Assembly: GCA_040757595.1 (NCBI GenBank)
Contig: JBFLWP010000002.1
Location: 1-64,000, forward strand
Direction of reading: 5' to 3'
Source: Nitrospirota bacterium
GTDB lineage: Bacteria; Nitrospirota; Nitrospiria; Nitrospirales; Nitrospiraceae
DNA length: 64,000 nucleotides
This document shows, one piece after another, positions 44,162 to 53,026 of the stretch. Position 1 is the first letter of the stretch, and each line of letters opens with the position of its first letter. The position numbers and the translations under genes are program-made. Under the pieces are notes generated by a model. The model was not told the DNA's origin. It saw only the letters and a list, made by a program, of their open reading frames with translations, and did no database searches.

Positions 44162-45028
44162 GTGGAGGATCAAACGACGACATTGCGGAGGATGACGGGC
44201 GGGCTCCAGGCGACGCTCCCGGCCGGCGCGGTTCAGGTCATGGCCGTGACCAGCGGAAAGGGGGGGGTCGGGAAGACGAACGTCGTGGCCAACCTGGCGA
44301 TCGCCCTCGCGCGCGAGGGCAGGCGGGTGCTGGTCGTGGACGCGGATCTCGGGCTCGCGAACCTGGACGTGCTCCTGGGGCTCGTCCCCACGTACACGTT
44401 GGAGCACGTACTGACCGGCGAGAAGCGCCTGGGCGACATTCTCCTGCCGGGACCGGGCGGGATCACCATCCTGCCGGCCAGCTCCGGCGTGCAGGACCTC
44501 ACGGCCCTCACCTGCGACCAGCAACTGTTGCTCCAGGACGAATTCGACTCGTTGCCCCTGGAGATTGACACGCTGCTGATCGACACCGGCGCCGGCATCT
44601 CCTCCAACGTCCTCTACTTCGCGGTCGCGGCGCAGGAGATCCTGGTCGTGGCGTCCCCGGAGCCCACCTCGATCACCGACGCCTACGCGCTGATGAAGGT
44701 CCTTTCGATCCGGTTCAGCGAACGGCGCTTCCGCCTCCTCGTCAACATGGCTCGGAGCCCGCAGGAGGGGATCGAGGTGTACCGGAAGATCGGCCTGGTC
44801 GCCGACCGGTACCTCAACATCTCGATCGACTATGTCGGCACGATTCCCCTGGACGACTACGTGCCGATGGCGGTCCGGCAGCAGCGCGCGGTGACGGACT
44901 TGTATCCCAAGGCCCCGGCCAGTTGCGAGTTCCGCCGCCTGGCCGGCGCGGTGATGCGATGGAGCGCGTCGGATGCGCCCAAGGGCTCGGTGCAGTTCTT
45001 CTGGCAGCGCCTGATCGCGCAAGGATGA
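44162..45028 (+). CDS. flhG: Flagellar number regulator FlhG (FleN/YlxH)
   Basis: A 288-residue MinD-like ATPase that limits flagellar number and opposes FlhF. It has the deviant Walker A SGKGGVGKTNVVANLA (about residue 31), the ADLGLANLD segment and DTLLIDTGAGIS. The N-terminal DQTTTLRRM-type activation helix, which stimulates FlhF GTPase in other bacteria, is present. GTG 44162 follows AAAGGAGA; an upstream in-frame ATG (44138) lies in a duplicated ATG-A-CATCCAGA segment without a ribosome-binding site, so I prefer the GTG. Confidence 0.92.
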   Translation: MEDQTTTLRRMTGGLQATLPAGAVQVMAVTSGKGGVGKTNVVANLAIALAREGRRVLVVDADLGLANLDVLLGLVPTYTLEHVLTGEKRLGDILLPGPGGITILPASSGVQDLTALTCDQQLLLQDEFDSLPLEIDTLLIDTGAGISSNVLYFAVAAQEILVVASPEPTSITDAYALMKVLSIRFSERRFRLLVNMARSPQEGIEVYRKIGLVADRYLNISIDYVGTIPLDDYVPMAVRQQRAVTDLYPKAPASCEFRRLAGAVMRWSASDAPKGSVQFFWQRLIAQG

Positions 45029-45043
45029 CGGAGGGGGCACATT

Positions 45044-45793
45044 ATGGGACCGATGGTTGACGCGAAAGGAAGCAAGGCCGGGGCGTTGAACGAGGCTGAA
45101 CGGGAGCGGGTCATCCGTGAGTTCACCCCGGTGATCAAGGCGATGGCCCATCGCCTGGCGTTCCGGCTTCCGGCCCACCTGGATGCGGAAGATCTCGTGT
45201 CCGTCGGCGTGATCGGGTTGATGGACGCCATGAACAAGTATGACCCGACGAGGGAGGCCAAGTTCAAGACCTATGCGGAGTTCCGGATCCGCGGAGCGAT
45301 GCTCGACGAGATCCGCTCGATGGACTGGATTCCCCGGTCCGTGCACGAGCGCATCGCCCTGCTCCAGAGGACCCAAACCGAGCTGATGAGGAAATATGGA
45401 CGTCCGCCCACCGACGAGGAGGTGGCCGCCGCCCTGAAGATGTCGCTGGAGGAACTGGACGATTTTCTGGCCCGGTCGCAGGGCGCCGTGCTGCTCAGCA
45501 TCCAGGACCTCGGAGCCCAGGAGCTGGACGGACACGTGATCCTTCGGGTCCTGATCGACGAGCAGAACCCGGACCCCCTGTCCGCAGCGGTCTCGGAGAA
45601 CGTGCGCGAAATTCTGGGCAAGGCGATCCAGGAGCTGCCGGAAAAGGAGCGGTTGGTCCTGACGCTCTATTACTATGAGGAGTTGACCATGAAAGAGATC
45701 GGCTCCATCCTGAAGGTCACGGAGTCGCGGGTCTGCCAAATCCATGCCAAGGCAATCCTCCGCCTCAAGGCCAAGCTCAAGTCCATCTTGTGA
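45044..45793 (+). CDS. fliA: RNA polymerase sigma factor FliA (sigma-28)
   Basis: A 249-residue sigma factor: region 2 (MAHRLAFRLPAHLDAEDLVS, IGLMDAMNKYDPTREAKFKT, EFRIRGAMLDEIRSMDWIPR), region 3 (ERIALLQRTQTELMRKYGRP) and region 4 (LPEKERLVLTLYYYEELTMK, then a helix-turn-helix EIGSILKVTESRVCQIHAKA). It transcribes late flagellar genes and is held by FlgM, encoded at 55566, until hook completion. GGAGGGGG lies close to the ATG at 45044. Confidence 0.97.
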   Translation: MGPMVDAKGSKAGALNEAERERVIREFTPVIKAMAHRLAFRLPAHLDAEDLVSVGVIGLMDAMNKYDPTREAKFKTYAEFRIRGAMLDEIRSMDWIPRSVHERIALLQRTQTELMRKYGRPPTDEEVAAALKMSLEELDDFLARSQGAVLLSIQDLGAQELDGHVILRVLIDEQNPDPLSAAVSENVREILGKAIQELPEKERLVLTLYYYEELTMKEIGSILKVTESRVCQIHAKAILRLKAKLKSIL

Positions 45794-46173
45794 CTGTGCC
45801 GCCGGTCTGCTGCCGTCGAGGAGGGCGCTGCCCCGCTCTCCCCCGGCTGTCACTTCCTGTCCCCCGTTGCTTCGCGTTCCTCTCTATTGGCGCGTCCGGT
45901 TGACAGCCGCCGCGCTCACCGCTTCAGAAGTCTCCGTTTCGTGCCGACAAGGTGGCTGGCATATGCCGCCCGTCCGGTTCCTTCCCGTGGGACTCGGGGC
46001 GGCGGCGTGCGCCGGCACGATCGGGGTCCCAAGGTTCGTCCAGAAAGCGGGCAAATTTGGTGAGCGGAATCGGGCGAGCGGTCCGGTCGGCGATTTGCAA
46101 TCGCCTCGTGCGGATTGTTGGCGGCGGCCGGAGGGTTTCGGATCGTTCGTCTCTGCCCAAGGAGCCGACGCCG
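45794..46173. other. Gap between fliA and the GGDEF-EAL gene
   Basis: About 380 bases with no gene I can support. A TTGACA word at 45901 has no fitting -10 box, and CGTGCCGACAAGG at 45942 only loosely resembles a sigma-28 -10 without a proper -35 box. I see no terminator with a T-run. Confidence 0.4.
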
Positions 46174-48531
46174 GTGCTCCCAATGCAACAGACCAGACAG
46201 CCGCCCGAATGGTACGGGATGGCCTTGCCCGCCACGTTCATCCTGTGGTTCCTCGTCTCGCTGGGACTCGGCTCGTTCGCCCTCCTGTCCTTGCGGTCCA
46301 CCCTCATCCACGAGCGGGGCGCCGAGGTGGCGGAAAAGGCCGCCGAGGTGGCCGATCGGCTCGACCGCATCCTGTACGAGCGGTACGCGGACATCAGGAT
46401 GCTGGCCGACCTGCCCGTGCTCCGAACCGGCGATGAGGCGGCCCGGTCGGGCGTCTTGCGTCGCTATCAGAGCGTCTCCGGCTACTACGCCCTGCTCGGG
46501 GTTGCCGACGCGACCGGGCGAGTGGTCGCCGCAACCGATCCACAGGCGCGCGGGCTCGACGTGAGCCGGGAGGACTGGTTTCTCGGAGTCGCCCAGACCG
46601 GACGTGTCCACCTGGGGACGGCGCGGGTGCTGCCGAGCCAGGCGGATTGGCGCGAAGCCGTCGTCTTCTCCGCCCCCGTCCGCGACGACCGCGGGGCGAT
46701 GCAGGGCGCGGTGGTCAGTCTGATCCCGTTCGATCGCCTGCGAAGCGTGATCGAGGAGAGTCGGCTGCCCGGGGGGGAGGACGGATCTCCTCCCTACGAA
46801 TGGCTCCTGGTCGATCCGCAGGGGTTCGTGATCAGCGGCATGGAAGAAACGGGGCGGAGAGGGAGCCTGCTCGAGTCGCGGACTCCGTCGGTGATGCAGG
46901 CCGCCGTTGCCGAGCCCGGAGCCAGGGGCTTCGTCGAAGAGGAAGATGGGCCGCGCCGCGTCCCGGTGCTGACCGGGTTCGCGCGCATGCCCGGCTACCG
47001 GAGCTTTCTGGGGTTCGACTGGATCGTGCTGGTCCGGGCCGACCGGGACCGGATCTATGAGCCGATCAATCGGCTGGTGAGGACGGTTGGCTGGGTGGGC
47101 CTCCTGTTGGCGATCCCTCTGATGGGGTTCGGCCTGTGGGCCTCGCGGCGACTGGCCCGGGACGTTGCCGAGCGTCGGCTGGCCGAGCAGCGCCTCGACG
47201 ACCTGGCCTACTACGATCCGCTCACGGGGCTGCCGAACCGCCGGCTGTTCCTGGATCTGCTCAATCAGGCCCTCGCGCGGGCCCGCCGTACGGACCGGCT
47301 GGTCGCGCTCATGTTCCTGGACCTGGACCGGTTCAAGCTGATCAACGATTCGCTGGGGCACGCGATCGGGGACCTGCTGCTGAAGGCGGTTGCGTCACGG
47401 TTGACCGCATCGGTCAGGACCAGCGACACCGTAGCCCGGCTGGGCGGGGACGAGTTCACGGTGATTCTGGAAGATCTGACCTCGTCCGAGGACGCGGGAC
47501 GCATCGCCCAGAAGATCCTCGACGCCGTGGCCATCCCCGTGCTCCTGGAGGGCCACGAGATCTTCATATCGGCCAGCGTGGGCATCGCCCTGTACCCGAC
47601 CGATGACCGGGAGCGGGACAGCCTGATCAAGAGCGCCGACACGGCGATGTACACGGCCAAGAAGGACGGCGGGACCTTCCAGTTCTATTCGGCGGACATG
47701 AACGTCAAGGCGGTGGAACGGTTGACCCTGGAGACCGGTCTGCGTCACGCCCTGAAGCGCGGTGAATTCGTCCTCTTCTACCAGCCCCTGGTGGATTTCC
47801 ACGAAGGGCGGATGGTCGGGGTGGAAGCGCTGGTGCGCTGGCGCCATCCGGAGCGCGGGCTGCTCTTGCCGAACACGTTCGTCCCGCTGGCGGAAGAGAC
47901 CGGCCTCATCGTGCCCATCGGCGAGTGGGTGCTGCGAACCGCCTGCGTGCAGACCAGGGCCTGGCAGGAGGGCGGGTTTCCGCTCCTGCGGGTCGCCGTG
48001 AACCTCTCGCGCCGCCAGTTCCAACAGAAGAACCTGATCCAGGTCATCCAGCAGGTGCTGAACGAGACGGGCCTCGCCCCCCACTGCCTGGAGCTCGAGC
48101 TGACCGAAAGCCTGCTGATCGAGGACTCGGAGGAAACCATCAGCGCGCTTCGGGCGCTGCACGGCATGGGCATCAGGCTGTCCATCGACGATTTCGGCGC
48201 GGAGTATTCCTCCTTGGGGTATCTCAAGCGGCTCCCGATCAGCACGCTCAAGATCGACCGGTCCTTCGTGCGGGACATCGCCACGAATCCGGACGACGCC
48301 TCGATCACGCAGGCCATCATCACGCTCGCTCACTGTCTCAACCTGAACGTGATTGCCGAGGGGGTGGAGACCGAAGGGCAGGTGGAGTTCCTGCGGGCGC
48401 ATCGGTGCAACGAGATGCAAGGGTACTACTTCAGCCAACCGCTGACGGCCGGCAAGATGACCGCGTTGATCGCGGACCGCGGGCGCCTCAACGGCTCGGA
48501 CCAGGAGACCCCGACCCTCGTCACGACCTGA
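46174..48531 (+). CDS. Membrane GGDEF-EAL protein with periplasmic sensor
   Basis: A 785-residue c-di-GMP enzyme. Two membrane helices (about residues 20-42 and about 308-325) flank a periplasmic dCache/CHASE-like region (VADATGRVVAATDPQARGLD, DWFLGVAQTGRVHLG). The GGDEF domain keeps GGDEF at residues 424-428 and an upstream RTSD inhibitory-site motif (RxxD) at the right distance. The EAL domain keeps EAL (about 551-553), ELTES, DDFG and the Lys/Glu motifs, so both activities may be intact. GTG 46174 lies nine bases after AAGGAG; ATG 46183 is an alternative. Confidence 0.85.
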   Translation: MLPMQQTRQPPEWYGMALPATFILWFLVSLGLGSFALLSLRSTLIHERGAEVAEKAAEVADRLDRILYERYADIRMLADLPVLRTGDEAARSGVLRRYQSVSGYYALLGVADATGRVVAATDPQARGLDVSREDWFLGVAQTGRVHLGTARVLPSQADWREAVVFSAPVRDDRGAMQGAVVSLIPFDRLRSVIEESRLPGGEDGSPPYEWLLVDPQGFVISGMEETGRRGSLLESRTPSVMQAAVAEPGARGFVEEEDGPRRVPVLTGFARMPGYRSFLGFDWIVLVRADRDRIYEPINRLVRTVGWVGLLLAIPLMGFGLWASRRLARDVAERRLAEQRLDDLAYYDPLTGLPNRRLFLDLLNQALARARRTDRLVALMFLDLDRFKLINDSLGHAIGDLLLKAVASRLTASVRTSDTVARLGGDEFTVILEDLTSSEDAGRIAQKILDAVAIPVLLEGHEIFISASVGIALYPTDDRERDSLIKSADTAMYTAKKDGGTFQFYSADMNVKAVERLTLETGLRHALKRGEFVLFYQPLVDFHEGRMVGVEALVRWRHPERGLLLPNTFVPLAEETGLIVPIGEWVLRTACVQTRAWQEGGFPLLRVAVNLSRRQFQQKNLIQVIQQVLNETGLAPHCLELELTESLLIEDSEETISALRALHGMGIRLSIDDFGAEYSSLGYLKRLPISTLKIDRSFVRDIATNPDDASITQAIITLAHCLNLNVIAEGVETEGQVEFLRAHRCNEMQGYYFSQPLTAGKMTALIADRGRLNGSDQETPTLVTT

Positions 48532-48564
48532 CGAACGAACGGATTCCTGCCTGCGGGGCTTCGC

Positions 48565-50208
48565 TCAGATCTCGGGTGCCGCGCATTCCTCCGCCGACCG
48601 GTCCGCCTGCCGGTTGACCGATTCCCGGATGCCGCTCCAGATCGGCTCCGGAACGGACAGAAATGCTTCGATGACGGCGGGATCGAACTGCCGGCCGCTG
48701 AACCGTCGGATCTCCTCGCGCGCGTCACGGAACGGCTTGGCCTTCCGGTAGGGGCGGTCGGACGTGATCGCGTCGAGCGCGTCCACCACGGCGAAAACGC
48801 GGGCCCCGATCGGGATCGCCTCGCCCTTCAATCCGTGCGGATACCCCGACCCGTCAAAGCGCTCATGGTGCGCGAGGATGATCTTGGATGCACCCTTCAG
48901 GAAGTCCACCCGGGAGGCCAGCCGATACCCGAGGAGCGAGTGCTGCTTCATGACCACCCACTCCTCTTCGGTCAGGGCGCCTTGTTTGAGCAGGACCCGG
49001 TCGGGGATCCCGATCTTCCCGATGTCATGGAGGTAGACCCCGCGCTCCAGCGTGGTCAAGTCCGTCTGGCTCATGCTCAACGTCCGTCCCAGGGTCAGGG
49101 CGTACTGCGCGACCCGCTCGGAATGGGCGTGCGTCTCCACGTCGCGGGTGTCCAGCGCCGCGCCCAGCGCCTTGAGCGTGTCCCGGTACGTGGATTCGAG
49201 GTGCCGGATGACCTGCTGCAGCTCGTGCGTTCGGTCCTCGACCTGGCGCTCCAGGATCGACTGGTAAGCCTTGCCGCCCAGGATCAACTGCCGCTTCATG
49301 AGTCCCAGCGCGACGCTGTCCCGGAGGTCCTCCGGAGTGAAGGGCTTCACCAGATAATCGTCGGCTCCGCTCCGGATGGCGTGAACGGCCAGCTCCAGAT
49401 CGCGCGAGCCGGTGATCATGATGACGGTCACGGTCGGATCCGCGGCCCGGATCTCTTTGAGCATCTCCAGCCCGTTGATGCCCGGCAGGTTGATGTCGGC
49501 GATCACGATGTCCACCATGCGGCTGCGAAGCTGGCGGAACGCCTCGCCGGCGTCAGGGGCGGCCAGGGTGACGGCCCCGGTCCCGGCCAGGATCTCCTGG
49601 ACGAGCCTGGTGACGTGGGGATGGTCGTCCACGATGAGGATGACCGCCTCGTCCTGCGCCGGCAGGCTCAAGAGGGACGAGGGGGGGCGATTCACGGATG
49701 AAGCCGGGGGTTCGTGCCCGGCCGGAGAAAGTCCGGTTCCAAGCGCGCGCTCGGCCGAACTGAGGAGGTCGCGATCGGCCTGGCTGCGGCCGAAGGCGGT
49801 TCCCACGCGGAGCTGCAGTGTGACCGGCAGGCCCCCGCGTTCGTTGGATTTTTGGACGCCGGCTTGGACCCTCGCGACGACCGCCTCGACCTCCGTCGGC
49901 GTGGTCTCGGGCAGGAGCAGGGCGATCGTCCCTTCGCCGTACCTGGCCGCCAGGTCCCGGGAGGCGAGCGAGTCTTGGACGACGCGACCCAGCAATTCGA
50001 CCGCTCGGTCCCGGACGTCCTGGCCGAAGGTCTCGTTGATGGAGTCGAGACGGTCCACGGCCAGCAGCACGACGGCCGTGCCGGCCAGGTCGCACACCGT
50101 CCGGAGCCGCGCCGCGAGGGCCTGCTCGAACGTACTCCTGGTGTAGAGTCCGGTGAGCGGGTCGCGCGAGGCCGGCTCCTGATCTGGTCCGGGATGCAAG
50201 GCCTCCAT
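48565..50208 (-). CDS. Response regulator with degenerate GGDEF-like and HD-GYP domains
   Basis: A 547-residue protein: N-terminal diguanylate-cyclase-like domain (RDPLTGLYTRSTFEQALAAR) whose signature is replaced by GEGTI, so it is probably inactive; receiver domain with Asp238 in VIADINLPG; coiled coil; then HD-GYP with HD at 394-395 (YLHDIGKIGIPD) and HHERFDGSGYP. HD-GYP domains degrade c-di-GMP. ATG 50208 was chosen because AGAGGAG lies seven bases upstream; earlier in-frame ATGs at 50268 and 50283 have no such site and fall at or upstream of the predicted sigma-28 start. Confidence 0.88.
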   Translation of the reverse strand: MEALHPGPDQEPASRDPLTGLYTRSTFEQALAARLRTVCDLAGTAVVLLAVDRLDSINETFGQDVRDRAVELLGRVVQDSLASRDLAARYGEGTIALLLPETTPTEVEAVVARVQAGVQKSNERGGLPVTLQLRVGTAFGRSQADRDLLSSAERALGTGLSPAGHEPPASSVNRPPSSLLSLPAQDEAVILIVDDHPHVTRLVQEILAGTGAVTLAAPDAGEAFRQLRSRMVDIVIADINLPGINGLEMLKEIRAADPTVTVIMITGSRDLELAVHAIRSGADDYLVKPFTPEDLRDSVALGLMKRQLILGGKAYQSILERQVEDRTHELQQVIRHLESTYRDTLKALGAALDTRDVETHAHSERVAQYALTLGRTLSMSQTDLTTLERGVYLHDIGKIGIPDRVLLKQGALTEEEWVVMKQHSLLGYRLASRVDFLKGASKIILAHHERFDGSGYPHGLKGEAIPIGARVFAVVDALDAITSDRPYRKAKPFRDAREEIRRFSGRQFDPAVIEAFLSVPEPIWSGIRESVNRQADRSAEECAAPEI

Positions 50209-50272
50209 GTCACGGCTCCTCTTCGCAGTCGGGTGGGGCAGGGGACGCGACGATCCCCGATCCGCCATGCCT

Positions 50273-50299
50273 TTATCGGTCATTCCTGATCGGTCTTGA
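50273..50299 (-). promoter_or_regulatory. Sigma-28 (FliA)-like promoter before the REC/HD-GYP gene
   Basis: On the minus strand TCAAGACC (50299-50292), 11 bases, ACCGATAA (50280-50273). Transcription would begin near 50266, leaving a 60-base leader to the ATG at 50208. Spacing is one base shorter than the other sites but equals the enterobacterial consensus. Confidence 0.6.
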
Positions 50300-50335
50300 G
50301 CCGAGTCCCTCGAAACGCCAGCCCAGCCGTTCCTG

Positions 50336-50388
50336 CCCGGTCGTCCGACAGGATTTTCCCGGAAGGCAAATTCTTCCCGGTCGTCCGA
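50336..50388. promoter_or_regulatory. Direct repeats upstream of the flgF promoter, possible activator sites
   Basis: CCCGGTCGTCCGA occurs at 50336-50348 and exactly again at 50376-50388, start-to-start 40 bases, about 95-150 bases upstream of the sigma-54 site. Spacing close to four helical turns suits an upstream activator sequence for an NtrC-type protein. Confidence 0.5.
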
Positions 50389-50470
50389 ACCGGCGGGGAA
50401 ACGGGTTCCTCCGTCGGTCCGACTTTCCCTATTAATGATGCGCGATTGAAGCGGCGGCGACGCCCGTGCC

Positions 50471-50510
50471 CTGTCCGGACAATGGCACGCAGGTTGCTTT
50501 TTCCGGACAG
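50471..50510 (+). promoter_or_regulatory. Sigma-54 promoter of flgF framed by an inverted repeat
   Basis: TGGCACGCAGGTTGCTTTT (50483-50501) is a consensus -24/-12 promoter with 10 bases between GG and GC. It is framed by CTGTCCGGA (50471-50479) and TCCGGACAG (50502-50510), a perfect 9-base inverted repeat. The flgF ATG follows 18 bases after the repeat. Other parts of the 50209-50528 gap hold the divergent sigma-28 site and the direct repeats. Confidence 0.88.
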
Positions 50511-50528
50511 GCAGCTTGGGGAGGGCGC

Positions 50529-51296
50529 ATGAACAGGGGAGTCTATCCCGTCCTGACAGGGTCCCTGGCCCAGGAGCACCGTATCCAGGTGCTCTCCAAC
50601 AACATGGCCAACGTCAACAGCTACGGCTTCAAGCGGGTGGAGCCGGTCTTCGCTTCCGTTCTGGGGAGCCAGGGGCTCTTCCAGTCCGGCTCGTCCGGCG
50701 GCCCGACCTTCCAACCGTTCGTCACGGGGCCCCAGGGCGTGGCCGAGCGGGTGTTCGTCCAGACGATCGAGCTCAACACGAACTTTTCGGGAGGGCAGCT
50801 CCGGCAGACCAAGGTTCCCCTTGATCTCGCGATCCAGGGGGACGGGATGTTCGAGATCATGACCCCGCAGGGCCCGCTCTACACCCGCAACGGCTCGTTT
50901 CACATGGACGAGCAGAGGCGGCTGCTCAACGCGACCGGCCATCCGGTCATGGGGGACAAGGGAGAGATCAAGCTGAAGCCGGGAGAGGTGCGGGTGGTGA
51001 GCGGCGGAACGATCCAAGTGGACGGAGAGGCCGTGGCCCGCATCACGGTGGTGGAATTCCCGAAGGATAAGCCGCTCCAGTCGGTCGGCCAGGGACTCTT
51101 CGTGGGCGAGAACGGCAAGCCGGTGAAGGATCCGAACGTCTTGTCCGGGTATCTGGAGGAGTCCAACGTGAACCCGTTCACCGAAATGGTGAACCTGATC
51201 GAAGTGATGCGGAGCTACGAGTCAGCCCAGAAGATCATCCAGACGTTCGACCACATGGCCGAGCTGTCGATCGAGGAAGTGGGCCGGGTGGCGTAA
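50529..51296 (+). CDS. flgF: Flagellar distal rod protein FlgF
   Basis: A 255-residue rod protein. N-terminus GVYPVLTGSLAQEHRIQVLS and NNMANVNSYGFKR, the internal VPLDLAIQGDGMFEI and the C-terminal ESNVNPFTEMVNLIEVMRSY are family signatures. It heads the flgF-flgG-flgA-flgH-flgI-flgJ run. FlgF and FlgG are similar; the longer hydrophilic middle and position before flgG decide the name. Confidence 0.9.
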   Translation: MNRGVYPVLTGSLAQEHRIQVLSNNMANVNSYGFKRVEPVFASVLGSQGLFQSGSSGGPTFQPFVTGPQGVAERVFVQTIELNTNFSGGQLRQTKVPLDLAIQGDGMFEIMTPQGPLYTRNGSFHMDEQRRLLNATGHPVMGDKGEIKLKPGEVRVVSGGTIQVDGEAVARITVVEFPKDKPLQSVGQGLFVGENGKPVKDPNVLSGYLEESNVNPFTEMVNLIEVMRSYESAQKIIQTFDHMAELSIEEVGRVA

Positions 51297-51300
51297 GGAC

Positions 51301-51388
51301 GTGAGAGGTGACGCGTCACAGGTGACGAGTGCCGGAGAAGAAAGATTGGTGAATCTTGCCCGTCACGCGTCACTGGTCACCCGTCACG
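51301..51388 (+). repeat. Inverted repeat of GTGAC words between flgF and flgG
   Basis: The left arm has GTGACGCGTCAC (51308-51319, itself a perfect palindrome) and GGTGACGAG; the right arm (51361-51388) has CGTCACGCGTCACTGGTCAC and CCGTCACG. The arms are complementary with several mismatches over about 27 bases. Confidence 0.55.
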
Positions 51389-51448
51389 AAGAATGACTGA
51401 AGGCTCAACCATGGTCGTCATCGAACCTGAATCGCAAAGAGGTCGGAA

Positions 51449-52240
51449 ATGATCAGAGCCATGTGGACCGCGGCGGCCGGCATGACTGCCCAGCAGTTGA
51501 ACATTGACACGATCGCCCACAACCTCGCCAACGTCAACACCAACGCGTTCAAGCGCAGCCGGGCGGAGTTCGCCGACCTGATGTACCAGATCCAGCGGAT
51601 GCCCGGCACCAATTCGTCCAACATCGGGGTCTTTCCCGTCGGCATGCAGGTCGGCGGCGGGGTGCGGCCGGTTACGGTGGCGAAGGAATGGATCCAGGGG
51701 AACTTGCGGCAGACCGGCAACGAGCTGGACTTGGCCATTGACGGACCGGGGTTCTTCCAGGTGACCCGGCCGGACGGCACGATCATGTATACCCGCAACG
51801 GCTCCTTCAAACGGGACAACGTCGGGAACCTCGTCACCGGCGACGGCGACCAGCTCAATCCCGTGATTACCATCCCCTCCGGCACGCTGAAGGTGGACAT
51901 CGCGCAGGACGGGACCGTCTCGGTGCTGCTGCCCGGCGTGACCCAGGCCTCGCAGGTGGGACAGATTCAATTGACGCGGTTCGACAATCCCTCCGGCTTG
52001 ATTGCCCAGGGCAACAATCTGTTCCTCGACAGCTTTTCCTCCGGTCCGCCCATCCAGGGCACCGGCGGGTTCTCGACCGGATTCGGCCTCATCCAGCAGG
52101 GATACCTGGAGAGCTCGAACGTGAACCTGGCGGAGGAGATGGTCAACATGATCATCGCGCAGCGGAGCTATGAAGTAAACGCGAAAGCCATCCAGGCCGC
52201 GGACGAGATGATGGGGCTGGCGAACAACGTCAGGCGGTAG
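51449..52240 (+). CDS. flgG: Flagellar distal rod protein FlgG
   Basis: A 263-residue distal rod subunit, the standard length. N-terminus MWTAAAGMTAQQLNIDTIAH and NLANVNTNAFKRSRAEF, internal NELDLAIDGPGFFQV and C-terminus SNVNLAEEMVNMIIAQRSYE with VNAKAIQAADEMM are diagnostic. Confidence 0.97.
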   Translation: MIRAMWTAAAGMTAQQLNIDTIAHNLANVNTNAFKRSRAEFADLMYQIQRMPGTNSSNIGVFPVGMQVGGGVRPVTVAKEWIQGNLRQTGNELDLAIDGPGFFQVTRPDGTIMYTRNGSFKRDNVGNLVTGDGDQLNPVITIPSGTLKVDIAQDGTVSVLLPGVTQASQVGQIQLTRFDNPSGLIAQGNNLFLDSFSSGPPIQGTGGFSTGFGLIQQGYLESSNVNLAEEMVNMIIAQRSYEVNAKAIQAADEMMGLANNVRR

Positions 52241-52271
52241 CGTTGGGACTGATCCGGTGGGGGGACAAGAG

Positions 52272-53024
52272 ATGATACGAATGGCTCTCTGGCTGGCGGT
52301 CGTTGCCTGGTTATCGGCTTCGGATCCGGTCCAGGCCAAACCGGACAAGCCCCGTCAGTCCCCGGCTCCGGTTCGCGCGGTGACCCAGTCGGTCAACGTG
52401 GAGCAGGTCCGGGCGGTCCTCCTCCAGTATCTGGAGCGGCAGCTCGGGAGCAAGGCGGACGAGGTCGAGGTGCAGGTGCTGAGCCCGCTGGAGCCATTTT
52501 CCGTTCCAGCCGGTTCGTTGGACCTGCACGTCATCCCGCGCGGTCAGGATCGGGCGCTTGGGAAGAAACTTTTCGAGGTGGGCGTCGCGGTGGACCGGAA
52601 AGAGGTCGAGACCGTCAGGGTGACCGCGGAAGTCACCGCGCGCGCGGACGTCGTGACGCCGGTACGTCCCATCAGGCCGGACGAGACGATCGAGGCCGAG
52701 GACCTTGCGGTGACGAGGATCCAGTTGCCGGTGGCCATGCACGATTTCATGAAGGACGTCGAGACGGTCGTCGGCAAGCGCGCGCTCCGTTACCTGCAGC
52801 CGGACCAGCCGGTCCGCTTGTCGGCCCTCGCGCTGCCCTACGTGGTCAAGCGGGGGGACCGGGTGACGATCGAGGCCAAGCACGGGGGACTCCTGATCCA
52901 GGCCGCGGGTCTGACGAAAGCCGCCGGCTCGGTGGGGCAGTCCATCGCGGTCACGAACCTGGACTCCGGGAAGGAAGTCCGCGCCCGGGTCATCGGTCCT
53001 GGTGTCGTGCGGGTGGAATTTTAA
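52272..53024 (+). CDS. flgA: Flagellar P-ring assembly chaperone FlgA
   Basis: A 250-residue periplasmic protein with a signal peptide (MIRMALWLAVVAWLSASDPV, cleaved near QA-KP). The C-terminal SAF-like domain (VTPVRPIRPDETIEAEDLAV, ALRYLQPDQPVRLSALALPY, VTNLDSGKEVRARVIGPGVV) is typical. It assists FlgI polymerisation. GGGGGGA lies a normal distance before the ATG. Confidence 0.93.
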   Translation: MIRMALWLAVVAWLSASDPVQAKPDKPRQSPAPVRAVTQSVNVEQVRAVLLQYLERQLGSKADEVEVQVLSPLEPFSVPAGSLDLHVIPRGQDRALGKKLFEVGVAVDRKEVETVRVTAEVTARADVVTPVRPIRPDETIEAEDLAVTRIQLPVAMHDFMKDVETVVGKRALRYLQPDQPVRLSALALPYVVKRGDRVTIEAKHGGLLIQAAGLTKAAGSVGQSIAVTNLDSGKEVRARVIGPGVVRVEF

Positions 53025-53026
53025 CT

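Noticed and set aside
45924-45951. GCCGACAA before the GGDEF-EAL gene as a sigma-28 -10 box
   Set aside because: The sequence at the proper upstream distance is TTCAGAAG, not a TCAAG-type box, and the key T of the -10 is C.
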